Shown: positions 18,748-26,433 of the stretch, piece by piece
Layout: each line of letters starts with the position of its first letter
Position numbering within the stretch: position 1 is the stretch's first letter
NCBI RefSeq assembly: GCF_010685995.1
Contig: NZ_JAAGWK010000008.1
Coordinates: 1 to 64,000 of the forward strand
DNA length: 64,000 bases
Reading direction: 5' to 3'
DNA from: Goekera deserti
Lineage (GTDB): Bacteria; Actinomycetota; Actinomycetes; Mycobacteriales; Geodermatophilaceae
The notes under the pieces: model-generated
Told to the model about the DNA's origin: nothing
The model's input: only the letters and a program-made list of their open reading frames with translations
The model's database searches: none
Position numbers and translations under genes: made by a program

Positions 18748-18829
18748 CCCCGGTCACGCCACCGCCGGGCCGGCGACCCGCCGGGCACCGGCACCCCCCT
18801 CCCGCACGGTCAGACACAGGAGCCCACAG

Positions 18830-19024
18830 ATGTTGCTGAACAAGGTCAACGCAGAGCCGTCCCTCCGCCGGTCCCTCTCCCCCGGCATCCCGGTCCTCAC
18901 CGCCTCGCCGGTGATGGCCACGCCGGCCGCCTTCGCCGCCGGCGTCGTGGCCGGCGCCAAGGCCAGCGCCATCCTCACCGGCGCGGCCGGTGTGGGTGTG
19001 GCGGTCAAGACCGCGCAGAAGTGA
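18830..19024 (+). CDS. Putative exported peptide precursor 2
   Basis: The 64-residue paralogue of the preceding gene starts MLLNKVNAEPSLRRSLSPG, shares SPVMATPAAFAAG, and ends in a Gly/Ala/Val helix followed by AVKTAQK. The identical residues are concentrated in the first ten positions and in the PVMATPAAFAA block, and the region between varies in length and sequence. ATG 18830 follows an AGGAG at usual spacing. An 82-nt gap separates it from precursor 1, and a strong hairpin follows 5 nt after its stop. A two-peptide system or a duplicated precursor is possible. Confidence 0.75.
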   Translation: MLLNKVNAEPSLRRSLSPGIPVLTASPVMATPAAFAAGVVAGAKASAILTGAAGVGVAVKTAQK

Positions 19025-19029
19025 CCCCC

Positions 19030-19065
19030 GGTGGTGGGTCCCCGACACCACGGGGACCCACCACC
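19030..19065 (+). terminator. Attenuator-like hairpin between peptides and biosynthetic genes
   Basis: GGTGGTGGGTCCCC and GGGGACCCACCACC are perfect 14-bp arms around an 8-nt loop, directly after the second peptide stop and 67 nt before the next gene on the same strand. A leaky terminator here would make more precursor mRNA than enzyme mRNA, as is common in bacteriocin operons. It may also stabilise the 3' end of the peptide transcript. Confidence 0.65.
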
Positions 19066-19132
19066 CCCGCACCCGCAGCCCCTCCCTCGCGGCCGACGGC
19101 GGCCGCCGGCACCGAAGAGCAGGAGAGACGAC

Positions 19133-19978
19133 GTGACGACCGTGTTGCAGCCGGCCCTCACCGCTGCCCGCACCGCATTCGACCAACCCCTGAGCACCGC
19201 CGAGCGACTGTCGGCCGTGACCCACCTGCTCTCCAGCGTGGAGTACATGGTCCGCCCGGAGGACCGCCGGCCCGGTGGGCTGAACGGGTGGGAGCACACC
19301 CGAGAGCAGGTGCGGTCCAAGACCCGCCTCGGCCAGGCCGTCCGCGACCTCGTGGCGCGGGAACCGGTCACCCAGGCGCTGCACGCCTCGCGGGTCGTCG
19401 CCGCCGGGGTGCTCGTCGCGCCGCGCCGGAGCAACCGGTCCCGGCTGCTGGCCAACGCCTGGCTGGTCGGAACGCAGCTGGTGCTCTACCCGCGGCACCT
19501 GTTCGGCACCGACGGCTCGGACCAGGTCTCGTTCCTCGTGCAGTCCGCGGCCACGCTGGGCCGGGCCGGGGGCAGCGACGCGACACGCTGGGCCGCGGTG
19601 CAGTTCATCGGCGCCCAGACCGTGCTCTCCTACGGCGCGTCCGGCTGGGCCAAGCTGCCCGGTGACGCGTGGCGGTCCGGGGAGGCCCTGCGCGGCATCA
19701 TGCGTACCCAGACCTACGGCGACCGGTGGCTGTTCGAGCAGCTGGACCGGCACCCTGCCGCGGCCCGCCTGCTGTGCCACAGCGTGCTGGCGATGGAGTG
19801 CGGCTTCCCGCTGCTGCTGCTCGGGCGGGGGCGGTTCATCGAGGCCGGCCTGGCCACCATGGGCCTGTTCCACCTGGCCAACGCGCGGTTCATGGGGCTG
19901 TCCCGCTTCGCCTGGGCGTTCCTCGCCACCTACCCGGCGGCCCGGGCCCTCGCCCGGCGGACGGGGGCGTCGGCATGA
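19133..19978 (+). CDS. SdpB/HTTM-like membrane protein
   Basis: The 281-residue protein is rich in hydrophobic helices, particularly after residue 100 (VAAGVLVAPRR, WAAVQFIGAQTVLSYGASGWAKL, FPLLLLGRGRFIEAGLATMG). The GASGWAKL...W...G followed by C/G-F-P-L pattern resembles the HTTM fold of SdpB and of bacterial vitamin-K-carboxylase-like proteins, which in Bacillus matures the SDP toxin with SdpA. GTG 19133 has AGGAG upstream. Its stop overlaps the next ATG by 4 nt. Assignment rests on pattern and on the SdpA-like partner two genes downstream, so a profile search is needed to confirm it. Confidence 0.65.
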   Translation: MTTVLQPALTAARTAFDQPLSTAERLSAVTHLLSSVEYMVRPEDRRPGGLNGWEHTREQVRSKTRLGQAVRDLVAREPVTQALHASRVVAAGVLVAPRRSNRSRLLANAWLVGTQLVLYPRHLFGTDGSDQVSFLVQSAATLGRAGGSDATRWAAVQFIGAQTVLSYGASGWAKLPGDAWRSGEALRGIMRTQTYGDRWLFEQLDRHPAAARLLCHSVLAMECGFPLLLLGRGRFIEAGLATMGLFHLANARFMGLSRFAWAFLATYPAARALARRTGASA

Positions 19979-20985
19979 CCGCGGCCACGTTCCCCGCGCT
20001 CACCGCCCTGGGCCTGGCCGGCAGCCTCGGCGCCGGCCTCGTGCACCACGCCTACGCCTCGGTGCGGCACCTCGCCGACCACCCGGGGTTCGAGCGGCAC
20101 GAGCGCCGCTGCGGCAGCGGCAACCTCGTCTCCTACCACGTGCGCCGCGGCCGGCCCGGCGGCGGGACCGTGGTCTGCGAGGCCGGTCTGATGAACACCT
20201 CGTCGGCCTGGTTGCTCGTCGCCGACCACGTCGACGCCGGCACGACCGTGGTGCTGGTCGACCGCGCCGGCTACCGGCGGTCGCTGCGCCGGTGCCCCGA
20301 GCGGTACTGCTTCCAGGAGTCCGTGGGCGACCTCGCCGAGGTGGTAGCCGAGGCCTCGGACCCGGCGGGGACGACGGTCCTCGCCGGCCACTCGATGGGC
20401 GGCTACCTGGCCCACCGGACGGCGGCCGGCATGCCCGGCCGGGTGCACGGCGTCGTCCTGGTCGACCCCACGCACCCGCGCGAGCTGCACCACTCGATGG
20501 CCCAGCGCTCGGGCTCGCGCGGCATGGACCTGACCCTCCGGCTCGGCCCGGGCTCGGCGGTGCTGGGCTGCGGCCTGCTGCTGGACAAGCGCAACCTGTT
20601 CGCCTACGCCGCGGACAACCCGCACCGGCGGGCGCTGCGCCTGGAGGTGTCCGCGTCGTCGACCTGGCGCGCGGCGCGGCGGGAGTGGGCCTACGCCTAC
20701 GCGTTCATGGTCGACGGCGGGCGCGAACTCCAGCAGCTCGACGTCCCGGTGGTGGTGGCCGCCGCCGAGTCGACGCTGCAGGGCACCCCCGAGCACCGCG
20801 ACCTCTACGACGAGTACGTCGCCAGCGGCTCCGGGGGTCACGTGCGCACGGTGCCGGGCAGCGACCACCTGTCGATCCTCGGCGCGGCAGCCCCGGCCGC
20901 GGCCACCGCGGCCGAGATCACCGCCCTGCTGGACCGGGCGAGCCGTGCCCGCCGTCCCCTCACCCCCGTCGGAGGTCGATCGTGA
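19975..20985 (+). CDS. Alpha/beta hydrolase, membrane-anchored
   Basis: The 336-residue protein has a short hydrophobic N-terminus (LTALGLAGSLGAGLV) and an alpha/beta-hydrolase fold. The nucleophile elbow is GHSMGG, an acidic residue is probably in the VVVAAAES strand, and the catalytic His is in GSDHLSIL. Possible roles are hydrolysis or proteolytic trimming of the peptide product, or release of an acyl group; the substrate cannot be read from sequence. It overlaps both neighbours by 4 nt (ATGA and GTGA), so it is an integral part of the operon. Confidence 0.85.
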   Translation: MTAATFPALTALGLAGSLGAGLVHHAYASVRHLADHPGFERHERRCGSGNLVSYHVRRGRPGGGTVVCEAGLMNTSSAWLLVADHVDAGTTVVLVDRAGYRRSLRRCPERYCFQESVGDLAEVVAEASDPAGTTVLAGHSMGGYLAHRTAAGMPGRVHGVVLVDPTHPRELHHSMAQRSGSRGMDLTLRLGPGSAVLGCGLLLDKRNLFAYAADNPHRRALRLEVSASSTWRAARREWAYAYAFMVDGGRELQQLDVPVVVAAAESTLQGTPEHRDLYDEYVASGSGGHVRTVPGSDHLSILGAAAPAAATAAEITALLDRASRARRPLTPVGGRS

Positions 20986-21563
20986 CGCTCACCCGCAGCA
21001 CCGTGCTGCAGCACGCAGTGCCCGCCGTCTTCGCCGGCTGGTTCGTGGCCAGCGTGCTGGGCCAGCACCCCGACCGCAGCTACGACCGGGTCCGCCGCCT
21101 GGACCGGACGGGCACCGGCGTGCTCATCCCCAACTGGCGGTTCTTCGCGCCGAACCCGGCCGTGGAGGACCAGCACTTCCTCTACCGGCTGGCCTCGGCC
21201 GACCTCACCGAGCACACCGAGTGGCGCGAGGTCTTCACCAGCGCCCCCCGCCAGCTGACGCACGCCTTCTGGTTCCCCGGACGGCGCACGGAGAAGGCCG
21301 TCTTCGACGTCGCCGCCGCCCTGGTGAACGGCCCGGAGAAGACGGCGAAGGGCGCCACGGCCGCCGCCGCCGCCCGGGACCTGATCTGCGACTTCGTGCG
21401 GTACCGGCTCACCCCCGAGCCGGGCTACCCGCTGTTCCAGGTGCTGCTGGTCCGCTACGCCGGCTACGACCACAGCGAGGACCCCAAGTACGACATGGTC
21501 TTCGACTACCGGCCGGTCGCCGGCGACGGCGCCACCGCGGCCCGGCTGCGGGGTGCGGCATGA
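20982..21563 (+). CDS. SdpA-like peptide maturation protein
   Basis: The 193-residue protein has a single N-terminal hydrophobic segment (VPAVFAGWFVASVLG) and then the motif NWRFFAPNP around residue 44. A Trp-x-Phe-Phe-x-x-(D/N)-Pro motif right after a membrane anchor is typical of SdpA-type proteins, which work with SdpB to process SDP-type toxins in Bacillus. The rest (DQHFLYRL, FVRYRLTPEPGYPLFQVLLV) looks like a small extracytoplasmic domain. GTG 20982 with GGAGG upstream overlaps the hydrolase stop. The similarity is by recollection of the family motif, not a search. Confidence 0.6.
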   Translation: MTLTRSTVLQHAVPAVFAGWFVASVLGQHPDRSYDRVRRLDRTGTGVLIPNWRFFAPNPAVEDQHFLYRLASADLTEHTEWREVFTSAPRQLTHAFWFPGRRTEKAVFDVAAALVNGPEKTAKGATAAAAARDLICDFVRYRLTPEPGYPLFQVLLVRYAGYDHSEDPKYDMVFDYRPVAGDGATAARLRGAA

Positions 21564-22315
21564 CCGCCGACGTGCAGTACGGGCCCGAGGTGGCCTCGGT
21601 CTACGACTGGTTCATCTCCCGGAACATACCGGTCGGCCCCACCCTGGAACGGCTGCGCCCGGCCGTCACCGGTGCGCGGGTGCTGGAGCTCGGGGTCGGC
21701 ACCGGCCGGGTGGCCCTGCCGGTGGCAGCACTGGCCGAGCGCGTGGTCGGCCTGGACAACTCACCGGCCATGCTGGCCCGGCTGCGGGCCAAGGAGCTGC
21801 CCGCGAATCTGGACCTGGTGGAGGCCGACGTCCGCCACCGGCTCCCGCTCACCGGCCGCTTCCAGGCGGCGTACGCCACGCTGGGGTCACTGGCCTGCGT
21901 CCGGTCCCGCGCCGAGCTCGGCGCGGCACTGGCCCACGTCCGGCAGGTGCTCGAGCCGGGTGCGGCCTTCTGCTTCGACCTCTACTCGGTGCCGCTGTAC
22001 CGGCAGCTGGCCGACCTGGGCCCGGTCACCATCCCCACCGAGGACCCTGCGGGCACCGCCACCTGCACCGTGGACGTCGACGGCGACCGGCTCACCACCG
22101 GGACCACCGTCGACCCGCTCGACGCACCGTCCGTGCACTTCAGCGAGCAGGTCCTGCTGATCGCACCCGACGAGGTGCGTGCCCTGCTCGCCGAGGCCGG
22201 CTTCACCGACGTGCACGTCGAGCCGGCCGGCCCGCACGAGCCCTACGACTGGTACCGCTGCCGCGCCGGGAGCGGTGCTGCCCCCACCGACCGCACTGGA
22301 GGACTGCCGTGCTGA
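21560..22315 (+). CDS. Class I SAM-dependent methyltransferase
   Basis: The 251-residue protein has the Rossmann methyltransferase motifs: VLELGVGTGRVALPVA (motif I), VVGLDNSPAMLARL (motif post-I) and LVEADVRH (motif II), then a C-terminal part with HFSEQVLLIAPDEVRALLAEAGF. It overlaps the SdpA-like gene by 4 nt and the next small gene by 7 nt. It could N- or C-methylate the peptide product or modify a lipid; no substrate motif is visible. Confidence 0.85.
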   Translation: MTADVQYGPEVASVYDWFISRNIPVGPTLERLRPAVTGARVLELGVGTGRVALPVAALAERVVGLDNSPAMLARLRAKELPANLDLVEADVRHRLPLTGRFQAAYATLGSLACVRSRAELGAALAHVRQVLEPGAAFCFDLYSVPLYRQLADLGPVTIPTEDPAGTATCTVDVDGDRLTTGTTVDPLDAPSVHFSEQVLLIAPDEVRALLAEAGFTDVHVEPAGPHEPYDWYRCRAGSGAAPTDRTGGLPC

Positions 22316-22485
22316 CCCGCCGACGCTCGACCTCGTTCGTGGTCGCGTTCTTCTTCGCCCTGCCCGTGCTGGCCGTCGTCCTCCGGGACGAGTCCAGCGG
22401 TGCCGTGCCGGTGACGGCCGTGCTGGGTGCGCTCGGCGTCGCCGTGGTGCTCGCCGCGGGGCTGGGCGGACAGGAGCGGTCATGA
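22309..22485 (+). CDS. Small two-helix membrane protein
   Basis: The 58-residue product starts MLTRRRSTSF and has two hydrophobic helices (VVAFFFALPVLAVVL and VTAVLGALGVAVVLAAG) joined by a short polar loop with a short charged tail. GTG 22309 has GGAGG upstream. It overlaps the methyltransferase and the ABC transporter genes. Small double-helix proteins next to bacteriocin exporters are often immunity factors or transporter accessories, so that is the best guess here. Confidence 0.7.
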   Translation: MLTRRRSTSFVVAFFFALPVLAVVLRDESSGAVPVTAVLGALGVAVVLAAGLGGQERS

Positions 22486-24206
22486 GGATCCGGGCCGTCG
22501 CCGCCCGGCAGAAGGGCCTGCTCGCCGCCGGGGTGCTGGTCGGCCTGGCCGGGACGGCGGCGATGCTGCTGCAGCCGGTGCTGCTCGGCCGGCTCATCGC
22601 GAACGTGAGCGCCGGGGAGTCAGCGACCGGCCCGGTGGTCGGCATCGCCCTGCTGTTCGTGGCCGACGCCGTGCTGGCCACCCTGAACGTGTACCTGATC
22701 GGCCTGGCCGGCGAGAACATGGTGCTGGACATGCGCACCACGCTGACCGGCCGGTTGCTGCGCTCCCGGCTGGAGGCGTTCCGGCGCCTGGAGCACGGCG
22801 ACGTGATGAACAGGACCCTGGCCGACACCTCGCTGGCCCGCCTCGCGCTGTCCTCGTCGGTGGCCCAGATGGTCACCTCCGCGTTCACCGTGGTCGGCTG
22901 CGTGGTGGCCATGGCCTGGATCGACTGGCGGCTGCTGCTGGCGGCGCTGGCTTGCCTGGGCCTCGCGGCCGGGGCCGGGCTGCTGCTGGCCGGGGCGGTG
23001 CGCCGGGCCGCCACCTGCAACCGCGAGGACACCAGCGCCTACGGGTCCGGCCTGCTGCGGGTGCTCGGGGCGCTCACCACCGTGAAGGCCTCGCGCGCCG
23101 AGGACCGGGAGGGCGAGCACCTCGCTGAGCTGGCCGGCAACGCCCGGCGCAGCGGCATCCGGGTGACCCGGCTGTCGGCGATGTTCCTGCCGGCGATCAA
23201 CGTCGGCACCCAGCTGTCCCTCGCCGTGGTCATCACCTGGGGCATCGCCCGGACGGCGACCGGCACGCTGCAGCTGGCCGACCTCACCGCGTTCGTGATG
23301 TACCTGTTCTACCTGGTGTCCCCGCTGGTGCTCTTCTTCATGGGGCTGGGCGAGGTGCAGCAGGGCCGGGCGGCCATCGCGCGGGTGGTCGAGCTCGCCG
23401 ACCTCGAGCAGGAGGAGGACGACGGCCGTACCGCGATCGCCGGCCACCCCCGGGCCGGCGCGCCGGCCGTCGAGTTCCGCGACGTCGGGTTCCGGTACGA
23501 GGGCGCCGCGACCCCGGCCGTCGACGGGGTGTCCTTCACCCTGCCGGCCACCGGGGTGACCGCCGTCGTCGGGCCCTCCGGGGCGGGCAAGTCCACGGTG
23601 TTCCAGCTGGTCGAGCGGTTCATGGCCCCCGACCAGGGCAGCGTCCGGCTGCTCGGCCAGGACGCCGGGGACGTGTCGCTCGCGCAGTGGCGGTCGCGGA
23701 TCGCCCTCGTCGAGCAGGACTGCCCGCTGATGCGCGGCACGCTCCGGGAGAACCTGGTCTACGCCTGCCCGGACGCCGACGACGAGCAGGTCCGGGACGC
23801 CGTCCGCGCCGCCCACCTGGAGGACGTCGTCGCGGCGCTGCCCGACGGGCTGGACACCCGCCTCGGCGAGGCCGGCGTCGGCCTGTCCGGTGGCCAGCGG
23901 CAGCGGCTGGCCGTGGCCCGTGCGCTGCTGACCCGGCCCAGCGTGCTGCTGCTGGACGAAGCCACCTCCCAGCTGGACTCCGACAGCGAACGGGCGCTGC
24001 GGGAGACCGTCACGTCACTCGGCGACCGCTGCCAGGTGATCACCGTCGCGCACCGCATGTCCACCGCCATGAGCGCCGACCACATCCTGGTCATGGAGGG
24101 CGGCCGGCTGCGGGCACAGGGCCCGCACGCCCGGCTGATGGACGACGACGAACTGTACCGGCGGCTGGCCGACCAGCAGCTGAGCCCGGTCGCACTCGCC
24201 GGCTGA
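22482..24206 (+). CDS. ABC exporter (fused permease-ATPase)
   Basis: The 574-residue half-transporter has six predicted membrane helices in residues 1-310 and a nucleotide-binding domain with Walker A GPSGAGKST (about 365), signature LSGGQRQRL, Walker B VLLLDEAT and the switch His in TVAHRMS. It lacks the N-terminal C39 peptidase found in many bacteriocin exporters, so any leader removal must be done by another protein. It presumably forms a homodimer that exports the mature peptides. ATG 22482 overlaps the previous stop by 4 nt. Confidence 0.92.
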   Translation: MRIRAVAARQKGLLAAGVLVGLAGTAAMLLQPVLLGRLIANVSAGESATGPVVGIALLFVADAVLATLNVYLIGLAGENMVLDMRTTLTGRLLRSRLEAFRRLEHGDVMNRTLADTSLARLALSSSVAQMVTSAFTVVGCVVAMAWIDWRLLLAALACLGLAAGAGLLLAGAVRRAATCNREDTSAYGSGLLRVLGALTTVKASRAEDREGEHLAELAGNARRSGIRVTRLSAMFLPAINVGTQLSLAVVITWGIARTATGTLQLADLTAFVMYLFYLVSPLVLFFMGLGEVQQGRAAIARVVELADLEQEEDDGRTAIAGHPRAGAPAVEFRDVGFRYEGAATPAVDGVSFTLPATGVTAVVGPSGAGKSTVFQLVERFMAPDQGSVRLLGQDAGDVSLAQWRSRIALVEQDCPLMRGTLRENLVYACPDADDEQVRDAVRAAHLEDVVAALPDGLDTRLGEAGVGLSGGQRQRLAVARALLTRPSVLLLDEATSQLDSDSERALRETVTSLGDRCQVITVAHRMSTAMSADHILVMEGGRLRAQGPHARLMDDDELYRRLADQQLSPVALAG

Positions 24207-24287
24207 CCAGCCCACCGACCGGCCCGCTCCACCGATCCGGCCGCTCCGTCGAGCGGCGACCGCAGGACACCACCGAGGAGGAAGCAC

Positions 24288-24440
24288 GTGCCCACCATCG
24301 ACACCGCCGACCTGGACGACGCCATCAGCAGCGCCTTCCAGGAGCTGCGCACGGCCATGCGCTCGTTCAACCGGGACAGCATCCAGCTCTACAGCGCGGC
24401 CCTGGAGGCACTGGTCAAGCTGCGTCAGGTCACCCCGTGA
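24288..24440 (+). CDS. Small helical protein of the peptide cluster
   Basis: The 50-residue product starts MPTIDTADLDDAISSAFQEL and is predicted to be one long amphipathic helix without Cys or a membrane segment. GTG 24288 is preceded by GAGGAGG. Its TGA overlaps the GTG of the M23 peptidase gene (GTGA), so it is translationally coupled to it. It could be an adaptor, an antitoxin/immunity-type protein or another structural peptide. I recognise no family. Confidence 0.7.
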   Translation: MPTIDTADLDDAISSAFQELRTAMRSFNRDSIQLYSAALEALVKLRQVTP

Positions 24441-25294
24441 CCACGGCGCGGGACCAGATGACGACGCCCGCGGTGGACGTCCCGGTGCCCAGCGCGGGCA
24501 CCGGGCCCGGCCGGCCGGCCGTCGGGGCGCTGCTGCTCGTGGCCGCGGTGGTGGCGGCCCTGCTGCTGCCCGACGCCGCCTGGCGGACGGCCGCGGTCCT
24601 GGCGCTGGGCGCCCCGGGGTCGTACCTGCTGGGTGCCGGGCTGACCGACAGGCTGTCCGGACGCCGGCCGCCCGCCGCGGGCCTGACCTCCACCGGCCTG
24701 GCCCCGGTCGCGGCCGGCCGGTGGACCGCGCTGAACAGCCCGACCAGCGCGGTGCCCAGCCACGGACTGCACACCTACGCGCAGACCTACGCCGTGGACC
24801 TCGCCCGCAGCGAGGACCTCGACCACCCCGGGGGCGGGCCGTTCGCCCGGCCCGAGCGCTTCGTCACCTTCGGCGCACCGCTGCTGAGCCCGGTGGACGG
24901 CGAGGTGGTCACAGTGGTCGACGGGATGCGCGACCACCGGGCCCGCTGCGGGCTGACCGGGGCGGCGTACCTGCTGGTGGAGGCGGCCCTGCGCAGCCTC
25001 GGCGGGATCCGCCGCGTGGTCGGCAACCACGTGGTGGTGCGCGGTGCGGACGGGGTGCACGTCCTGCTGGCCCACGTGCAGCGAGGGTCGGCCACCGTCG
25101 CACCCGGGCAGCGCGTACCGGCCGGTGCCGTGCTCGGCCGGTGCGGGAACTCCGGCAACTCCAGCCAGCCGCACCTGCACCTGCAGGCCATGTCCGGGCC
25201 CGACCCGCGATCCGCCCACGGCCTGCCGTTCCACTTTCTGCTCGACGGCCGCGCCGTCCCGCTGCCCCCGGACCGGGCCGAGCTGGACTTCTAG
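24437..25294 (+). CDS. Membrane-anchored M23 family peptidase (copy 2)
   Basis: This 285-residue paralogue of the 17393 gene has two N-terminal hydrophobic helices and a LytM/M23 domain. Probable zinc ligands are the His residues of SHGLHTYAQTYAVDL with its Asp, and HLH in CGNSGNSSQPHLHLQ. The core blocks are nearly identical to copy 1, while the membrane part has diverged. It may process the exported peptide at the outer face of the membrane or remodel the wall for export or self-protection. It overlaps the 50-residue gene by 4 nt and is the last gene of the operon before the regulator. Confidence 0.83.
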   Translation: MTTARDQMTTPAVDVPVPSAGTGPGRPAVGALLLVAAVVAALLLPDAAWRTAAVLALGAPGSYLLGAGLTDRLSGRRPPAAGLTSTGLAPVAAGRWTALNSPTSAVPSHGLHTYAQTYAVDLARSEDLDHPGGGPFARPERFVTFGAPLLSPVDGEVVTVVDGMRDHRARCGLTGAAYLLVEAALRSLGGIRRVVGNHVVVRGADGVHVLLAHVQRGSATVAPGQRVPAGAVLGRCGNSGNSSQPHLHLQAMSGPDPRSAHGLPFHFLLDGRAVPLPPDRAELDF

Positions 25295-25321
25295 TCCACC
25301 GGGCGGTGCACACTGGCCCGC

Positions 25322-26290
25322 GTGGCCGCCCTGCACGAGCTGACGCCCTCGACGGTCCAGCTGTTCGAACGGCTGCTCAGCGCCGGGGAGCTCGAGGCCG
25401 GGGCGCTGCAGCGCTCGCTGGCCACCGCGCCCGGGGGCCCGGCGGCGCTCACCTCGCTGGTGCAGCTCGGGCTGGCCCGGCTCACCACCGGCCCGGACGG
25501 TGCGGCACTCGTCGGGCTGGGCAGCACCGCGACGCTGCGCCGGCTGGCCGAGGCACCCGGCACGGCCGCGGCGCAGCGGCTGCTGCGTGCCCGGCTGGCG
25601 CTCTCCGGCAGCCTGGAGCAGCAGCGCGGGCCGTCCGGGACGTCGGTGACCGTCGCCGACCGGGCGGAGCTGACCGAGCGGCTGCAGCGGCTGGGCCGCG
25701 AGGTCGGCGAGGAACTGGTCTCACTGCACGCCGGGGCCGTCCCCGAGGGGCCGGCGCTGGACGCGCACCTGGCCTCGGACCTGGAGCTGGTGGCCCGCGG
25801 CGTCCGGGTGCGCGTCGTGTACTCCGCCGAGGCCGCGTCCAGTCCGCAGCTGCGCACCTACGCCGCCGCGCTGGCCGCGGTGGGCGCGGAGATCCGCGTC
25901 GCCGGCGGGGTCCCGCACCGCCTGGTGGTCGCCGACGCCCGGGAGGCGGTGGTGCCGGTGGACAACGCCTCCCTCGCGGCGGGGGCCGTGTTCACCACCG
26001 ACCCCACGCTGGTGCGCCGCCTGCACCGGCTGGCGGACACCCTGTTCGACAACGCCAGCCCGCTGGACGAGGCTCCGTCGGCGGCGGTGCCCGGGGTGCG
26101 ACCGCCGACGCCGCTGGAACGCCGGGTGCTGCACCTGATGAGCTCCGGGGTCACCGACGAGGTCGCGGCCAGCAGGCTGGGCGTCACCGACCGCACGTTC
26201 CGGCGCTACGTGTCCTCGATCCTGAAGCACCTGGGCGCCACCAGCCGTTTCCAGGCCGGCCTGCGCGCCATCGAGCACGGCTGGCTCTGA
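25322..26290 (+). CDS. LuxR-type HTH regulator with TrmB-like sensor part
   Basis: The 322-residue protein ends in a LuxR/GerE helix-turn-helix (PLERRVLHLMSSGVTDEVAA, then VTDRTFRRYVSSILKHLG, about 255-320). There is no response-regulator receiver. The N-terminal 80 residues look like a degenerate winged helix, and residues 150-250 (RVRVVYSAEAAS, AVGAEIRVAGGVPHRLVVAD, VFTTDPTLVRRLHRLADTLF) resemble a TrmB/PLD-like sensor fold. Such regulators often sit beside peptide natural-product clusters in actinobacteria. It follows the M23 gene by 27 nt. It is the best candidate to bind the GTGTCCGG palindromes at both ends of the cluster. Confidence 0.83.
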   Translation: MAALHELTPSTVQLFERLLSAGELEAGALQRSLATAPGGPAALTSLVQLGLARLTTGPDGAALVGLGSTATLRRLAEAPGTAAAQRLLRARLALSGSLEQQRGPSGTSVTVADRAELTERLQRLGREVGEELVSLHAGAVPEGPALDAHLASDLELVARGVRVRVVYSAEAASSPQLRTYAAALAAVGAEIRVAGGVPHRLVVADAREAVVPVDNASLAAGAVFTTDPTLVRRLHRLADTLFDNASPLDEAPSAAVPGVRPPTPLERRVLHLMSSGVTDEVAASRLGVTDRTFRRYVSSILKHLGATSRFQAGLRAIEHGWL

Positions 26291-26299
26291 GCACGGGGC

Positions 26300-26316
26300 G
26301 TGTCCGGATCCGGACA
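26300..26316. promoter_or_regulatory. GTGTCCGGATCCGGAC operator (site 3)
   Basis: TGTCCGGATCCGGACA (26301-26316) is a perfect 16-bp palindrome, and with the preceding G it repeats exactly the 16-nt sequence at 18421-18436. It sits 10 nt after the LuxR-type gene stop and about 118 nt before the next small gene, similar to the distance of site 2 from the first peptide gene. Confidence 0.6.
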
Positions 26317-26433
26317 TCCCAGGTCCTCCCGCTGGCAGCACCCGGCAGCCCCACTGAGACTGGGGCCGTCGGGAGCTCCACCTGGGGCGAGGGGCCCGGC
26401 CGGCGGCCGGGACGGACGAGGAGGACGGGTTCG

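Noticed and set aside
18538-19024. The two small peptides as lanthipeptide or lasso precursors
   Set aside because: No Cys for thioether rings, no LanM/LanB/LanC, B1/B2 or macrocyclase gene is present nearby.
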